From UBA1351 sp963677885 (lineage in GTDB: Bacteria > Bacillota > Clostridia > Lachnospirales > Vallitaleaceae): a stretch of 64,000 nt of DNA. This document shows positions 41,569-50,442 of this stretch, one piece after another (position 1 is the stretch's first letter; every line of letters begins with the position of its first letter). The translations under genes and the position numbers were made by a program. The DNA lies in assembly GCA_963677885.1 (NCBI GenBank), contig OY782500.1, positions 3,224,001-3,288,000 of the forward strand. Reading direction: 5' to 3'. The notes below the pieces were generated by a model. That model ran no database searches. It was not told the DNA's origin and saw only the letters and a list, made by a program, of their open reading frames with translations.

Positions 41569-42462
41569 ATGAAGGAAGAACGGATATTAGATCATGCAAT
41601 ACGAGTTATGGAATTAGATGGAATGGATATGGCTTTGGCCTTTTTGGAAGCTAATTGGACTGGGGATGTCAGTGCCCAGTATTATAATTATTTATATTGT
41701 TTTGCCTGTTTGTGTGAGGAGAAAGAAAAAGGATTAAGGTATCTGGAAGAGGCAATTCTTGATCAGGGTATGTGGTATCGTCCGGAGGTTTTTGATGATG
41801 AAGATCTGGACCTGATTCGGGATGAGAATAGGTTTGAGGTCTGTCTAGAGACTTCATTAGCCAGGTTTCAAGTGGCACAGGAAGAGGCCAAAAGTATTTT
41901 TACCTGGGAAGATAAAAAGATGGATAAGCTTTTGATAGCCCTTCATGGAAATCAACAGAATATTCAATATGCCAGGGGTGAATGGTCAGGCTTTGAAGAA
42001 CTTGGTTATCAAGTGGAATATCTTCAGTCTGAGGAAATAGATTCATGTAATCTATTTCGTTGGGAGGATATGGGGACAGGACCTAGCCAATTGGAAAAAG
42101 CTATGCAGGGGATTTCAGGAAAAGCGTATGAAGAAGTTGTTTTAGGTGGATTTTCTGCTGGTTGTAATACTCTTCTAAGAGGGATCTCAGAAGAAGGTAT
42201 TACCTGCGACACACTTATTCTTCAATCACCATGGATACCGGTCTTGCATCAGGAAATAGATATCTTGATTGATAAGCTTAAAGTTGCCTGTAAAAGAATC
42301 TTCATAATATGTGGTAGTGAAGATGAAGACTGCTATCCTGATAGCCAGGTGCTTGCCGCATCTCTGAAAGAAAGTGGAATAACATGTGAGACTTTATGGA
42401 TAGAAGGCTTGGGACATGAATTTCCCAGTGACTTTTTAGATCTGGTAAAAGATAAACTATAG
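41569..42462 (+). CDS. Alpha/beta hydrolase with N-terminal helical domain
   Basis: 297 residues, cytoplasmic. Residues 1-110 are helical and TPR-like (ILDHAIRVMELDGMDMALAFLEANW; YYNYLYCFACLCEEKEKGLRYLEEAI). The rest is a small hydrolase domain: LLIALHGNQQN, nucleophile elbow GGFSAGCN, acid in IICGSEDEDC, His in GLGHEFP. It resembles phospholipase/carboxylesterase-type serine hydrolases; the substrate is unknown. AGAAGG lies upstream. The gene stands alone between tRNA-Leu and the OhrR-like gene. Confidence 0.8.
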   Translation: MKEERILDHAIRVMELDGMDMALAFLEANWTGDVSAQYYNYLYCFACLCEEKEKGLRYLEEAILDQGMWYRPEVFDDEDLDLIRDENRFEVCLETSLARFQVAQEEAKSIFTWEDKKMDKLLIALHGNQQNIQYARGEWSGFEELGYQVEYLQSEEIDSCNLFRWEDMGTGPSQLEKAMQGISGKAYEEVVLGGFSAGCNTLLRGISEEGITCDTLILQSPWIPVLHQEIDILIDKLKVACKRIFIICGSEDEDCYPDSQVLAASLKESGITCETLWIEGLGHEFPSDFLDLVKDKL

Positions 42463-42516
42463 TTGTAGGTAAGCAGGACAATATAATGCTGAAAAAATAA
42501 AAATGAAACAAATCCC

Positions 42517-42572
42517 TTGACATCGTTAGGGCCCTAACGTATAATAATAACATGATCGTTAGTGCCCTAATG
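42517..42572 (+). promoter_or_regulatory. OhrR/MarR-type promoter with palindromic operators
   Basis: TTGACA (42517-42522), 17-base spacer, TATAAT (42540-42545). The perfect palindrome CGTTAGGGCCCTAACG (42524-42539) fills the spacer; a related copy CGTTAGTGCCCTAATG follows at 42557-42572. The layout fits autorepression. Confidence 0.8.
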
Positions 42573-42587
42573 AAATGAGGTGAAAAC

Positions 42588-43031
42588 ATGGAAGAAGCTT
42601 TTGAGCCTTTAAGACTGGAACATCAATTGTGTTTTCGTTTATATTCGGCTTCCCGTAATATGACTAGAGTATATCAGCCGATTTTAGACAAACATCATTT
42701 GACCTATCCCCAATATATTGTCATGATGATTCTTTTTGAAAAGCAGAGTGTTGATTTTAAGGAGCTGAGTAAGATTATTGACTTGAAGACACCGACCTTG
42801 ACACCTATTGTCAAGAAGCTGGAAGCAGATGGCTACTTGGTAAAAGAAAAGAATCCTGAGGATGCAAGGAAAATCAATGTTATTTTGACTGAAGATGGAC
42901 GGCGGTTAAAGGCAGAACTTTATCATGTCCCTATTGATTTAGCAGAGCAGATTGGATTAGAGATTGAGCATTATCAGACCCTGGTCAGTGAACTGGATAA
43001 TCTCTTAGGAAGACTACAGAGTATAGAATAG
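42588..43031 (+). CDS. OhrR-like MarR-family peroxide-sensing repressor
   Basis: 147 residues, winged helix dimer. The N-terminal LRLEHQLCFRLYSASRNM contains the single Cys at the place of the OhrR redox sensor (Cys 15 in Bacillus); LTYPQYIVMMILFEK and the DNA-binding helices (FKELSKIIDLKTPTLTPIVKKLEADGYLVKE, DARKINVILTEDGR) match the family. Oxidation of the Cys by organic hydroperoxide would release DNA. Two operators lie in its promoter. The downstream gene is a thiol peroxidase, a fitting target. Confidence 0.92.
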   Translation: MEEAFEPLRLEHQLCFRLYSASRNMTRVYQPILDKHHLTYPQYIVMMILFEKQSVDFKELSKIIDLKTPTLTPIVKKLEADGYLVKEKNPEDARKINVILTEDGRRLKAELYHVPIDLAEQIGLEIEHYQTLVSELDNLLGRLQSIE

Positions 43032-43078
43032 ATACGAACTGAAACAACGAATAAATATCGTAAGAAAAGAGGAATACA

Positions 43079-43558
43079 ATGAGTAAAATTTATGATTACA
43101 CCGTAAAAGATTCTAAAGGAAATGATGTACAACTTAAAGATTATGCAGGTAAGGCTGTGATTATTGTTAATACTGCCAGCAAATGTGGATTCACACCACA
43201 GTATGAAGACCTTCAAAAGTTATATGATGAGTATCATGCCCAAGGTCTTGAAATCTTAGCTTTTCCATGTAACCAGTTTGGTAAGCAGGAAGCAGGATCT
43301 AATGACCAGATTCAGGAATTTTGCCAGATTAATTACGGATTGACCTTCCCTGTTATGGGAAAAATCAATGTGAACGGTAAGGATGCAGATCCACTATACG
43401 ATTATTTGAAAAGTGAGCAAAAAGGTGGAATTCTAGGCAAGAATATTAAGTGGAACTTTACTAAGTTTCTTGTTGATCGAGAGGGTAATGTTGTTGAACG
43501 TTTCGCTCCTACCGTGAAACCTTTGGATATGAAGGATAAAATCGAAGAAGTCTTATAA
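43079..43558 (+). CDS. Glutathione peroxidase-family thiol peroxidase
   Basis: 159 residues, BsaA/GpxA type. The catalytic Cys is in NTASKCGFTPQY near 36, Gln in AFPCNQFGKQE near 70, Trp/Asn in IKWNFTKFLVD near 123, so the catalytic tetrad is complete; the enzyme uses Cys, not selenocysteine, and probably thioredoxin. It reduces peroxides in the cytoplasm. AAAGAGG precedes the ATG. It lies 47 bases after the OhrR-like gene in the same unit. Confidence 0.94.
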   Translation: MSKIYDYTVKDSKGNDVQLKDYAGKAVIIVNTASKCGFTPQYEDLQKLYDEYHAQGLEILAFPCNQFGKQEAGSNDQIQEFCQINYGLTFPVMGKINVNGKDADPLYDYLKSEQKGGILGKNIKWNFTKFLVDREGNVVERFAPTVKPLDMKDKIEEVL

Positions 43559-43612
43559 GCATATAGATTTCAAGAGATTCTAACTTGTGCAAGTGAATTA
43601 TGAGATAGGAAA

Positions 43613-43643
43613 AAGCCAGCATTGGATGTACCTATGCTGGCTT
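43613..43643. terminator. Bidirectional terminator inside a coding end
   Basis: AAGCCAGCAT (43613-43622) pairs with ATGCTGGCTT (43634-43643). It overlaps the last codons of the minus-strand PAS-GGDEF gene. Confidence 0.75.
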
Positions 43644-46600
43644 TGTGCCGTCAATTTCTGATTCTACTCGGTTGCGACCATTGTCTTTTGCTAAATAGAG
43701 ACAATTGTCAGCACGTTTGAAAATGGTATCAATCGTATCTTGGTCAGTAGCTTCAACTGCGCCAATACTCACCGTAACCGGATGATTGGGATCGTCTAGG
43801 ACTGTGATTTCAGTTTCTACAATGTTTAACATTTTCTCCGCGAAATATATGGCAGAGCTAAGCCTGGTTCCGGTAAGGAGGATAACGAATTCCTCACCAC
43901 CGATACGGAAAGTGTAGTCGTTTTTACGAACGGCTTTTTTCATAACCTGTCCAAGCTGTATTAATACTTCGTCACCTTTACTGTGGCCAAAAGAGTCGTT
44001 GATAGCTTTGAAATGATCAATATCCAATAGGAGCATGGAGAAAGGATAGCCATAGCGATGGAACTGTTCCATCATCTCATTTAGACGTTCGTTGTAGGCC
44101 TTTCTATTATGGAGTTGAGTCAGCTCGTCAATGTAGGTTTGCATACGGACCAAGTTCATTGCTTCGATATATTCAGTGATGTTGGTAAGGGTTCCGATCA
44201 TCCGGCGAGGAGAACCGTCATCATTAAACTCGACAGTGATTGCCCGGTCACGAACCCACAGATAGGTTCCATCTGCTCTTTTGACTCGATATTCACTGCT
44301 ATAGGAAGTGGATTTTCCCTGCAGATAGGAAGTCAAGGCATCTTTCATATCATCAAAGTCATCTGGATGAATAAGGTTCTGGATATCCTCAATGGTTTCT
44401 AAAGTGTTGCCTTCTGAGTAGCCTAGCATAGACTTTAATTGAGGGGAGAAGAATATCTCGTCGGTATCAATAACCCAATCCCATAAGCCGTCTTTGTTTC
44501 CTTCAACGGCAAACTGCCATCTGAGTTTGGAGTCCCTAAGTTCCTGTTCTACTTTCTTCATAGCAGATATATCACGGACAGAGGAATAGATATAATATGC
44601 ATCTTTGATCTTAACCTTGTTGGCTGTTATATGGGCGATATAGGTTGAACCGTCTTTTCGAAGATGGATTCTTTCAAACTCCATGGTATGATCCACAAAA
44701 GATTCCATAATGGCATTCCATTGGTCGAGGGTCATATCCCTATCCCAATCATAAACAGTTGTATTTTTGATTTCATCTTCGGTGTAACCCAGGAGTTCGC
44801 AGGATTTTTTGCTATACTCGATGAGATTACCTTCCAGATCCATAAAGAATATCCCATCAGAGGACAGTTCGAGAAGGGTCTTGTATTTGGTTCTCTCCGA
44901 TTCATATAGATGCATAGTTGTTTTTACTTCTTCTACGTTATTTGCCAGCTCTTCATTAATTGCGGTAAGTTCTTCCTGCTGGTCTTGTAACATCTTTTCT
45001 TTCTCTTTAATGTCAGTAATATCCCTTTGTGAAGCGTACAGGTAGCTTTGACCTTCTATTTCAATACGTTTGGCGTTGACCTGAACATTGATAATAGAGC
45101 CATCTTTCTTCCTGTGTTTGGTTTCAAAGGATCTGCCGTGTTCGAATAAGCCCCGAATAGTTTCCAGAGTTTCTTCCGGTGTCAAAGCAGCTTCCCACTG
45201 GAAAACATCAATTCCCATCATTTCTTCATTGGTATAACCTAAATTTTTAGCAAATGAATTGCTGAAATAAATAAGATTTCCATCTCTATCAATAATATGA
45301 ATCCCATCAGAAGCATTTTCCAAAATAAATTGGAATTTACGCTCTGAAAAATATTTATCGGTAATGTCATATAGGCTGCCGATGGAACGAATATGTTTGT
45401 TGAGCTTGTTATAGTAGTGCTTTACTCTTTCTTCGACATATTTAACACTGCCCTTTCGGGTGATGATTTTATGGGTGTAATGAAACTCTTTTTGATTGCT
45501 AATGGAGTCTTGAAGGGCATCGTGGAATTTTAGCCGCTCGTCTTCCGGTAGATTACTCAGAAAAATTTCATAGGTAACAGGGCTATTGATATCATCGATT
45601 TCAAATATTTCATAAGCGCCCTCATTCCACTGTATTTTATGGGTTAATGGGCTATACTCCCAAAAACCAATTTTAGCAATCTTTGATGAGGTGTTAAATA
45701 AGGTGTTCAGATGCTGAAATGTATCCAGGTTAAAAAGAACTTTTCTAAAAATAAAAAACAGAACAATAGCAAGAATGAGTGAAAAGACAACAATTATACC
45801 TATAATAAGGCCATATCCCTGGGAAACCAATGAATCTTGGGAGTTTGAATAGGCGCTGTTCAATTGCAAAATCAGTTTAAGACCATTCTGGATAGGTAAG
45901 TTCAATGCTTTTGAATAAAAAGTATTAGAATGGTAATGGTCTTCATTCATAATGGTTGCATATTCCTCAGGAAACTCCTGGGATATATCATAACCGTCAG
46001 TTACTGAATTACCCCAGCTTTTGCTGTGATCACCATTTTTTTCATTGAAGTGATAGAGGACTTTTCCGTCATTATCTATTAGAATCATGTCATATAAAGG
46101 GGCGTTGAAAAACTGGTCTAAAAATGGCTGCATGAAATAATTGATAATTAGGACCCCATCAAACTGTCCACCTTCGAAAACCGGATAGATGCCTCGCAGG
46201 CTTGGTACCAGTTCGCTATTTGGGTCCAGACTGTCACTGGATAAATCGATTGGTGAGAACCACAGCTCGCCAGGTTCCAGGTTCATAGCGTTTAGGAAAC
46301 CGGGGCTTGATGAAACATCAGGAATGTCAAACTCAGTGTGGACAACCGGTACAGCTGACTCCGAAGCTCTTTCGACACGAATATGCTCAATTCCCTTGCC
46401 GTCAATATAACGAACCTGCTTAATGGCAAGATTAGATTGGGCAAAGGAGAAAAAGGTATTCTCTATAATGCTTGTATCAATGGGATTATCTATATAATTT
46501 TGAAAATAACGTGATGAATGTAAGGAACGAATATTTTGTTCCAGGTTGGTAAGATAGGTTTTAAAGAAAACTTCTCTTTCGTCAATCTTATTATGGGCAT

Positions 46601-46733
46601 TATCCATGGCCACTTTTAAGCTTTGGCGCTGAGATATATTACTTTCAATGACAACTATAGAAGTTGAAAGTATCGATGCAAAGAGTATAATTGTTATGAT
46701 GAGGAGCATTAGTCCTTTTTGTTTTCTATTCAT
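43632..46733 (-). CDS. Membrane diguanylate cyclase with Cache-like sensor and several PAS domains
   Basis: 1,033 residues. TM1 (about 5-26), a large extracytoplasmic Cache-like sensor, TM2 near 300-325, then four PAS/PAC units (landmarks NASDGIHIIDRDGNLIYF, SSDGIFFMDLEGNLIEY, GNKDGLWDWVID; each with a PAC such as YASQRDITD), a short coiled coil and a C-terminal GGDEF domain. The active site reads RIGGEEFVIL near 943, so c-di-GMP synthesis is expected. ATG 46733 follows TGGAGG; an upstream ATG is not needed. The 3' end overlaps a shared terminator. Confidence 0.92.
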   Translation of the reverse strand: MNRKQKGLMLLIITIILFASILSTSIVVIESNISQRQSLKVAMDNAHNKIDEREVFFKTYLTNLEQNIRSLHSSRYFQNYIDNPIDTSIIENTFFSFAQSNLAIKQVRYIDGKGIEHIRVERASESAVPVVHTEFDIPDVSSSPGFLNAMNLEPGELWFSPIDLSSDSLDPNSELVPSLRGIYPVFEGGQFDGVLIINYFMQPFLDQFFNAPLYDMILIDNDGKVLYHFNEKNGDHSKSWGNSVTDGYDISQEFPEEYATIMNEDHYHSNTFYSKALNLPIQNGLKLILQLNSAYSNSQDSLVSQGYGLIIGIIVVFSLILAIVLFFIFRKVLFNLDTFQHLNTLFNTSSKIAKIGFWEYSPLTHKIQWNEGAYEIFEIDDINSPVTYEIFLSNLPEDERLKFHDALQDSISNQKEFHYTHKIITRKGSVKYVEERVKHYYNKLNKHIRSIGSLYDITDKYFSERKFQFILENASDGIHIIDRDGNLIYFSNSFAKNLGYTNEEMMGIDVFQWEAALTPEETLETIRGLFEHGRSFETKHRKKDGSIINVQVNAKRIEIEGQSYLYASQRDITDIKEKEKMLQDQQEELTAINEELANNVEEVKTTMHLYESERTKYKTLLELSSDGIFFMDLEGNLIEYSKKSCELLGYTEDEIKNTTVYDWDRDMTLDQWNAIMESFVDHTMEFERIHLRKDGSTYIAHITANKVKIKDAYYIYSSVRDISAMKKVEQELRDSKLRWQFAVEGNKDGLWDWVIDTDEIFFSPQLKSMLGYSEGNTLETIEDIQNLIHPDDFDDMKDALTSYLQGKSTSYSSEYRVKRADGTYLWVRDRAITVEFNDDGSPRRMIGTLTNITEYIEAMNLVRMQTYIDELTQLHNRKAYNERLNEMMEQFHRYGYPFSMLLLDIDHFKAINDSFGHSKGDEVLIQLGQVMKKAVRKNDYTFRIGGEEFVILLTGTRLSSAIYFAEKMLNIVETEITVLDDPNHPVTVSIGAVEATDQDTIDTIFKRADNCLYLAKDNGRNRVESEIDGTKPA

Positions 46734-46989
46734 GCCTACCTCCAAATAACCCCTCATTTAGAAACAATCATATATAGACAGTTTATCATATATGAATGGG
46801 AAATAGAATGATTTATTATGCTAAAGCGCAAATTTCATTATTGAATAGGAGTAAAAGAATACGCTTATTGCCTTTTGAAAAATAAAGATATAATATCTTT
46901 AGATATTGATAGAAAAACATCAAAAAATAATACAAGAAATACAAACAGTCTACATTTCAATTGCCTACAGGATTTTGTAAACTATTAAC

Positions 46990-47003
46990 AAATAGTACTA
47001 TTT
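46990..47003 (+). promoter_or_regulatory. Palindrome in the polyol operon promoter region
   Basis: AAATAGTACTATTT is a perfect 14-base palindrome, 56 bases before the first gene, overlapping a weak TTGTAA (46975-46980) to TATTTT (46999-47004) promoter. Another palindrome-like AAAGATATAATATCTTT lies near 46884-46900. The 325-base gap 46734-47058 holds nothing else recognisable. Confidence 0.4.
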
Positions 47004-47058
47004 TAAAAAGTAGTTTTGGTAATGTAGCTTAAACAATACCGTATTAGGAGGGAAAACA

Positions 47059-48486
47059 TTGAAAAAGATTCTTAGTTTATTACTGATTGCAGCACTTCTT
47101 GCTTCACTGGGTGTAGGATGTGGACAAAAAAGTGCTGATAGTACAGCTCAAGGCTCCAATGATGTAGAAACCATTAAAGAGGAGGCCAGTAAAGAGGGAT
47201 TCTCCTGGGACATGGCATCCGGTGCAAGTATCAAGGTTCTACTGAATCAACATCCATATGCTGAAGCCTTGATTAAGAAAATACCCGACTTCGAAGCGCT
47301 AACCGGCATTACTGTCGAGTACGCAGTGACACCTGAGGAAAACTATTTTGACAAAGTAACAACTTCACTGAACAGCCGGTCAGGCGATCCTGATGTATTT
47401 ATGACAGGAGCTTACCAGGTTTGGGAATATGCGCCACCAGGATATATTGAGCCTCTAGAGGACTATATCAATGATGAAAACTTAACCAGTGAAGACTATA
47501 AATTCGATGATTTTTATAAAGGGATTGTAGGAGCCCTTCGTTGGGACCTGGTACCTGGTCATAAAACAGGCGTAGGTTCACAGTGGGCGCTTCCTATGGG
47601 ATTTGAACAATACACCTTGGCTTACAACAAACGTATCTTTGAAGAACGTGGTTTAGAGCCTCCAACAACTATGGAAGAGTTAAAGGCGCTATGTGTTGAA
47701 CTTAACGAGTTTGACGGTAAAGGAACTTATGCCCTTGCCCTTCGTGGAACAAGAAACTGGGCGACTATTCACCCTGGATATATGTCAACATTCGCTAACT
47801 ATGGCGCAAAAGACTATGCTATAGAAGATGGAAAACTTGTTTCAAAAGTCAACTCACCAGAAGCCGTAAAGATGACAGAGGACTGGATTGATATTATTAA
47901 TACCGGTGGTTCACCAACATGGTCATCCTATACCTGGTATCAAGCAGGTGCCGATCTTGGAGCAGGAAAAGCAGCTATGCTCTTTGACGCAGACGTTGTT
48001 GAGTACTTCCAGAATCCAGAAGGTGCTTCACAAGAAGCAGGAAATATTGCCTGGGTTCCAGCTCCACTTCCAGAGGGACAAGACCAAGTGAATTCCAATC
48101 TTTGGACATGGGCATTGTCCATGAATGCAGCTTCCAAAAACAAAGTTGCAGCCTGGTTGTTTATCCAGTATTTCACTGGCGCCGAGTACCAATTGTGGTC
48201 AGTTCTTGAAGCTAATGCTGTAAACCCACCAAGAATGTCAGTCTTCCAAAACGAGGATGTAACTGAAATGCTTGCACTTGCAGATGGTTACAAGGAAACT
48301 TTTGAAAAGACAATTAACGGAACTACTATCCAATTTACACCACAACCCTATTTCTTCGAACTGACAACAGAATGGGCAGCAACCCTTCAGGATATTGTTG
48401 GTGGTAAATACGATTCTATTCAGGAAGCTATGGACCAGTTGAAAGAAAAGATGGATGAAGCATTGGAAGATGTAGAAGTAGAATAA
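47059..48486 (+). CDS. Polyol/sugar ABC transporter substrate-binding lipoprotein
   Basis: 475 residues, CUT1-type extracellular solute-binding protein. The signal peptide ends in lipobox LGVGC (residues 17-21). The fold markers KVLLNQHPYAEALIKKIPDFEALTGITVEY, FDKVTTSL and DVFMTGAYQVWEYAPPG fit family 1 binding proteins; many Trp/Tyr residues line the expected cleft. Start is TTG after GGAGGG. It heads the operon of permeases, ATPases and polyol enzymes, so its ligand is probably a four-carbon or similar polyol (inference from neighbours). A strong hairpin follows before the permease genes. Confidence 0.9.
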   Translation: MKKILSLLLIAALLASLGVGCGQKSADSTAQGSNDVETIKEEASKEGFSWDMASGASIKVLLNQHPYAEALIKKIPDFEALTGITVEYAVTPEENYFDKVTTSLNSRSGDPDVFMTGAYQVWEYAPPGYIEPLEDYINDENLTSEDYKFDDFYKGIVGALRWDLVPGHKTGVGSQWALPMGFEQYTLAYNKRIFEERGLEPPTTMEELKALCVELNEFDGKGTYALALRGTRNWATIHPGYMSTFANYGAKDYAIEDGKLVSKVNSPEAVKMTEDWIDIINTGGSPTWSSYTWYQAGADLGAGKAAMLFDADVVEYFQNPEGASQEAGNIAWVPAPLPEGQDQVNSNLWTWALSMNAASKNKVAAWLFIQYFTGAEYQLWSVLEANAVNPPRMSVFQNEDVTEMLALADGYKETFEKTINGTTIQFTPQPYFFELTTEWAATLQDIVGGKYDSIQEAMDQLKEKMDEALEDVEVE

Positions 48487-48570
48487 GTTTGTGAATCACT
48501 AAAGCTCAAAAGGAAAGTGCTCGTAAGTGGTTGAAAAACCTGGATAAGAGCATAGGAATAAACCAATAAT

Positions 48571-48611
48571 GACTGGAAGCCTGTGGCGGCTTATGCCGCC
48601 AGGCGCCGGTC
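48571..48611 (+). promoter_or_regulatory. Intercistronic hairpin, likely mRNA stabiliser
   Basis: GACTGG and CCGGTC enclose GCCTGTGGCGGC-TTAT-GCCGCCAGGC. Strong GC stem without T-tract, placed between the binding-protein and permease genes, where such structures commonly raise binding-protein mRNA level. Confidence 0.6.
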
Positions 48612-48664
48612 CTTACCCTCAAAATAAGTCATGACATCATGACATAAGCAAAGGAGGCTGTCTT

Positions 48665-49594
48665 GTGAATGATCTCGCAATGACTTCTAAAAAAGAAAAA
48701 GACAAATATACGACGGTCCCATTAATGGTAAAACTAAGACCTTACCTGATTATGGCACCAGCGTTTTTGATAACCATAGGAATACTCTATCCATTTTTTA
48801 CAGCTGTCTATTACTCACTGACCGACTATTCGTTCCGTCGTGCAACCTATGATTTTGTAGGCCTGGAAAACTGGATCAACCTCTTTACCAATGGAGATTT
48901 TTGGCATGCCGTACTTATTACCGGCCAATATGCCCTCCTTACTACAGGTGTGGAAATGGTCTTGGGACTTGGAATTGCCTTGCTCCTCAGTAAGGATACA
49001 AGGCTCACCAAGGTTTTAAAAGTAGTTCTTATATTCCCTTTGATGATAGCACCGGTTATTGCCACCTTGATTTGGCAGCTTATGCTTAATTCATCAGTTG
49101 GAATTATTGAAAAGTTTCTCAACTTATTTAATATATATAATTTCCCTTGGGCTTCATCGCCTAAGACAGCGCTTCTAACTGCCGGACTCATCGATGTCTG
49201 GGTATACGCGCCATTTGTTATTATTCTTGCATTGGCAGGGATTAACTCCCTACCAAAATCCCCATTCGAGGCAGCTAAAATCGATGGTGGGTCAGCGTGG
49301 TTTACTTTTAAAACCTTAACCCTGCCAATGCTAAAACCCTTTCTCTATATCGCCCTGATTTTCAGGCTTATGGCTTCACTTCAGGAATTTGCCATTATTT
49401 TTGCCCTTACAAAAGGTGGCCCTGGTAATGCTTTGATGAACTTATCCTTGACGGGATATAATACAGGTTTTGCCTTCCTCAAGTTTGGCGAAAGTTTACC
49501 CTTTGTACTTGTACTCTGGATCGTCATTTACTTTATCAGTAAAAAACTGGTAGGGGACTGGCTCCATGTTCAAAAGACAGCATCAGGAAATTAG
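48665..49594 (+). CDS. ABC transporter permease, MalF/UgpA type
   Basis: 309 residues, six helices. The ATPase-contact EAA loop reads SPFEAAKIDGGSAWFTFKTLTLPMLKP near 200-226, normal for CUT1 permeases. Start is GTG, seven bases after AAAGGAGG. Pairs with the next gene, which overlaps slightly in extended frames but starts at 49605. Confidence 0.92.
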   Translation: MNDLAMTSKKEKDKYTTVPLMVKLRPYLIMAPAFLITIGILYPFFTAVYYSLTDYSFRRATYDFVGLENWINLFTNGDFWHAVLITGQYALLTTGVEMVLGLGIALLLSKDTRLTKVLKVVLIFPLMIAPVIATLIWQLMLNSSVGIIEKFLNLFNIYNFPWASSPKTALLTAGLIDVWVYAPFVIILALAGINSLPKSPFEAAKIDGGSAWFTFKTLTLPMLKPFLYIALIFRLMASLQEFAIIFALTKGGPGNALMNLSLTGYNTGFAFLKFGESLPFVLVLWIVIYFISKKLVGDWLHVQKTASGN

Positions 49595-49604
49595 GAGGTC
49601 GGAC

Positions 49605-50435
49605 ATGTCAAAAAAACGATTAAGAATTATTGGTGAAGTACTAAGAAATGTCCTGCTTCTGGTTTATGCAACATTTGCACTTTTTCCCTTGATCTGGATG
49701 GTCCTGATTACCTTTAAAAGCGATGCTCAGATGTATAACACACTTTTTATCTTTAATCCAACATGGGTTAACTACCAGGAAGTTCTCTTAAACAGCCAGG
49801 ATTATATTAAAGCTTTTATTGATAACGTTATTATCAGTGGTGGTGCTGTAATTATCTCGGTTTTAGTTGGGGTGCCGGCAGCCTATGCTCTGGCGAGGTT
49901 TAACTTCAAGGGCAAGGAGGATTTGGCTTTTACTATTCTTTCCTTTAAGTTTGCACCGGAAATACTGGTTATTCTTCCCCTTTTCATGATTTATCAAAAG
50001 CTAGGTCTTTATGATACTTACTTTGGATTAATCTGGGTTTACCAGCTCATATCCTTACCCCTACTTATATGGGTTCTTAGAGGATATTTTGAAGATATTT
50101 CGGTTGAAGTGGAACAGGCGGCTCAGTTGGATGGCTATTCCTGGTACCAGGTTTTTTGGAACATCTTATTACCTCTTATTAAACCGGGACTGGTTGCATC
50201 AGGACTCCTTGCTTTTATCTTTGCATGGAACAGTTTTACCTTCCCACTGCTTCTAAGTGGATTCAATATTCAGACAGTAACAGTAGCATCCTTAAGATAT
50301 ATAGCATCAGATACGGTTCACTATGGACAGATGGCAGTTGCTGCAACAGTAGCGGCCTTGCCGGAAGTTATTTTGGCCCTGCTGATCCAGAAACATCTGG
50401 TTCGAGGCTTAAGCTTTGGTGCGGTGAAAGGATAG
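49605..50435 (+). CDS. ABC transporter permease, MalG/UgpE type
   Basis: 276 residues, six helices; EAA loop VEVEQAAQLDGYSWYQVFWNILLPLIKPG. ATG 49605 follows AGGAGG; an in-frame ATG at 49566 lies inside the previous gene. Second half of the importer membrane complex. Confidence 0.93.
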   Translation: MSKKRLRIIGEVLRNVLLLVYATFALFPLIWMVLITFKSDAQMYNTLFIFNPTWVNYQEVLLNSQDYIKAFIDNVIISGGAVIISVLVGVPAAYALARFNFKGKEDLAFTILSFKFAPEILVILPLFMIYQKLGLYDTYFGLIWVYQLISLPLLIWVLRGYFEDISVEVEQAAQLDGYSWYQVFWNILLPLIKPGLVASGLLAFIFAWNSFTFPLLLSGFNIQTVTVASLRYIASDTVHYGQMAVAATVAALPEVILALLIQKHLVRGLSFGAVKG

Positions 50436-50442
50436 GAAGACA

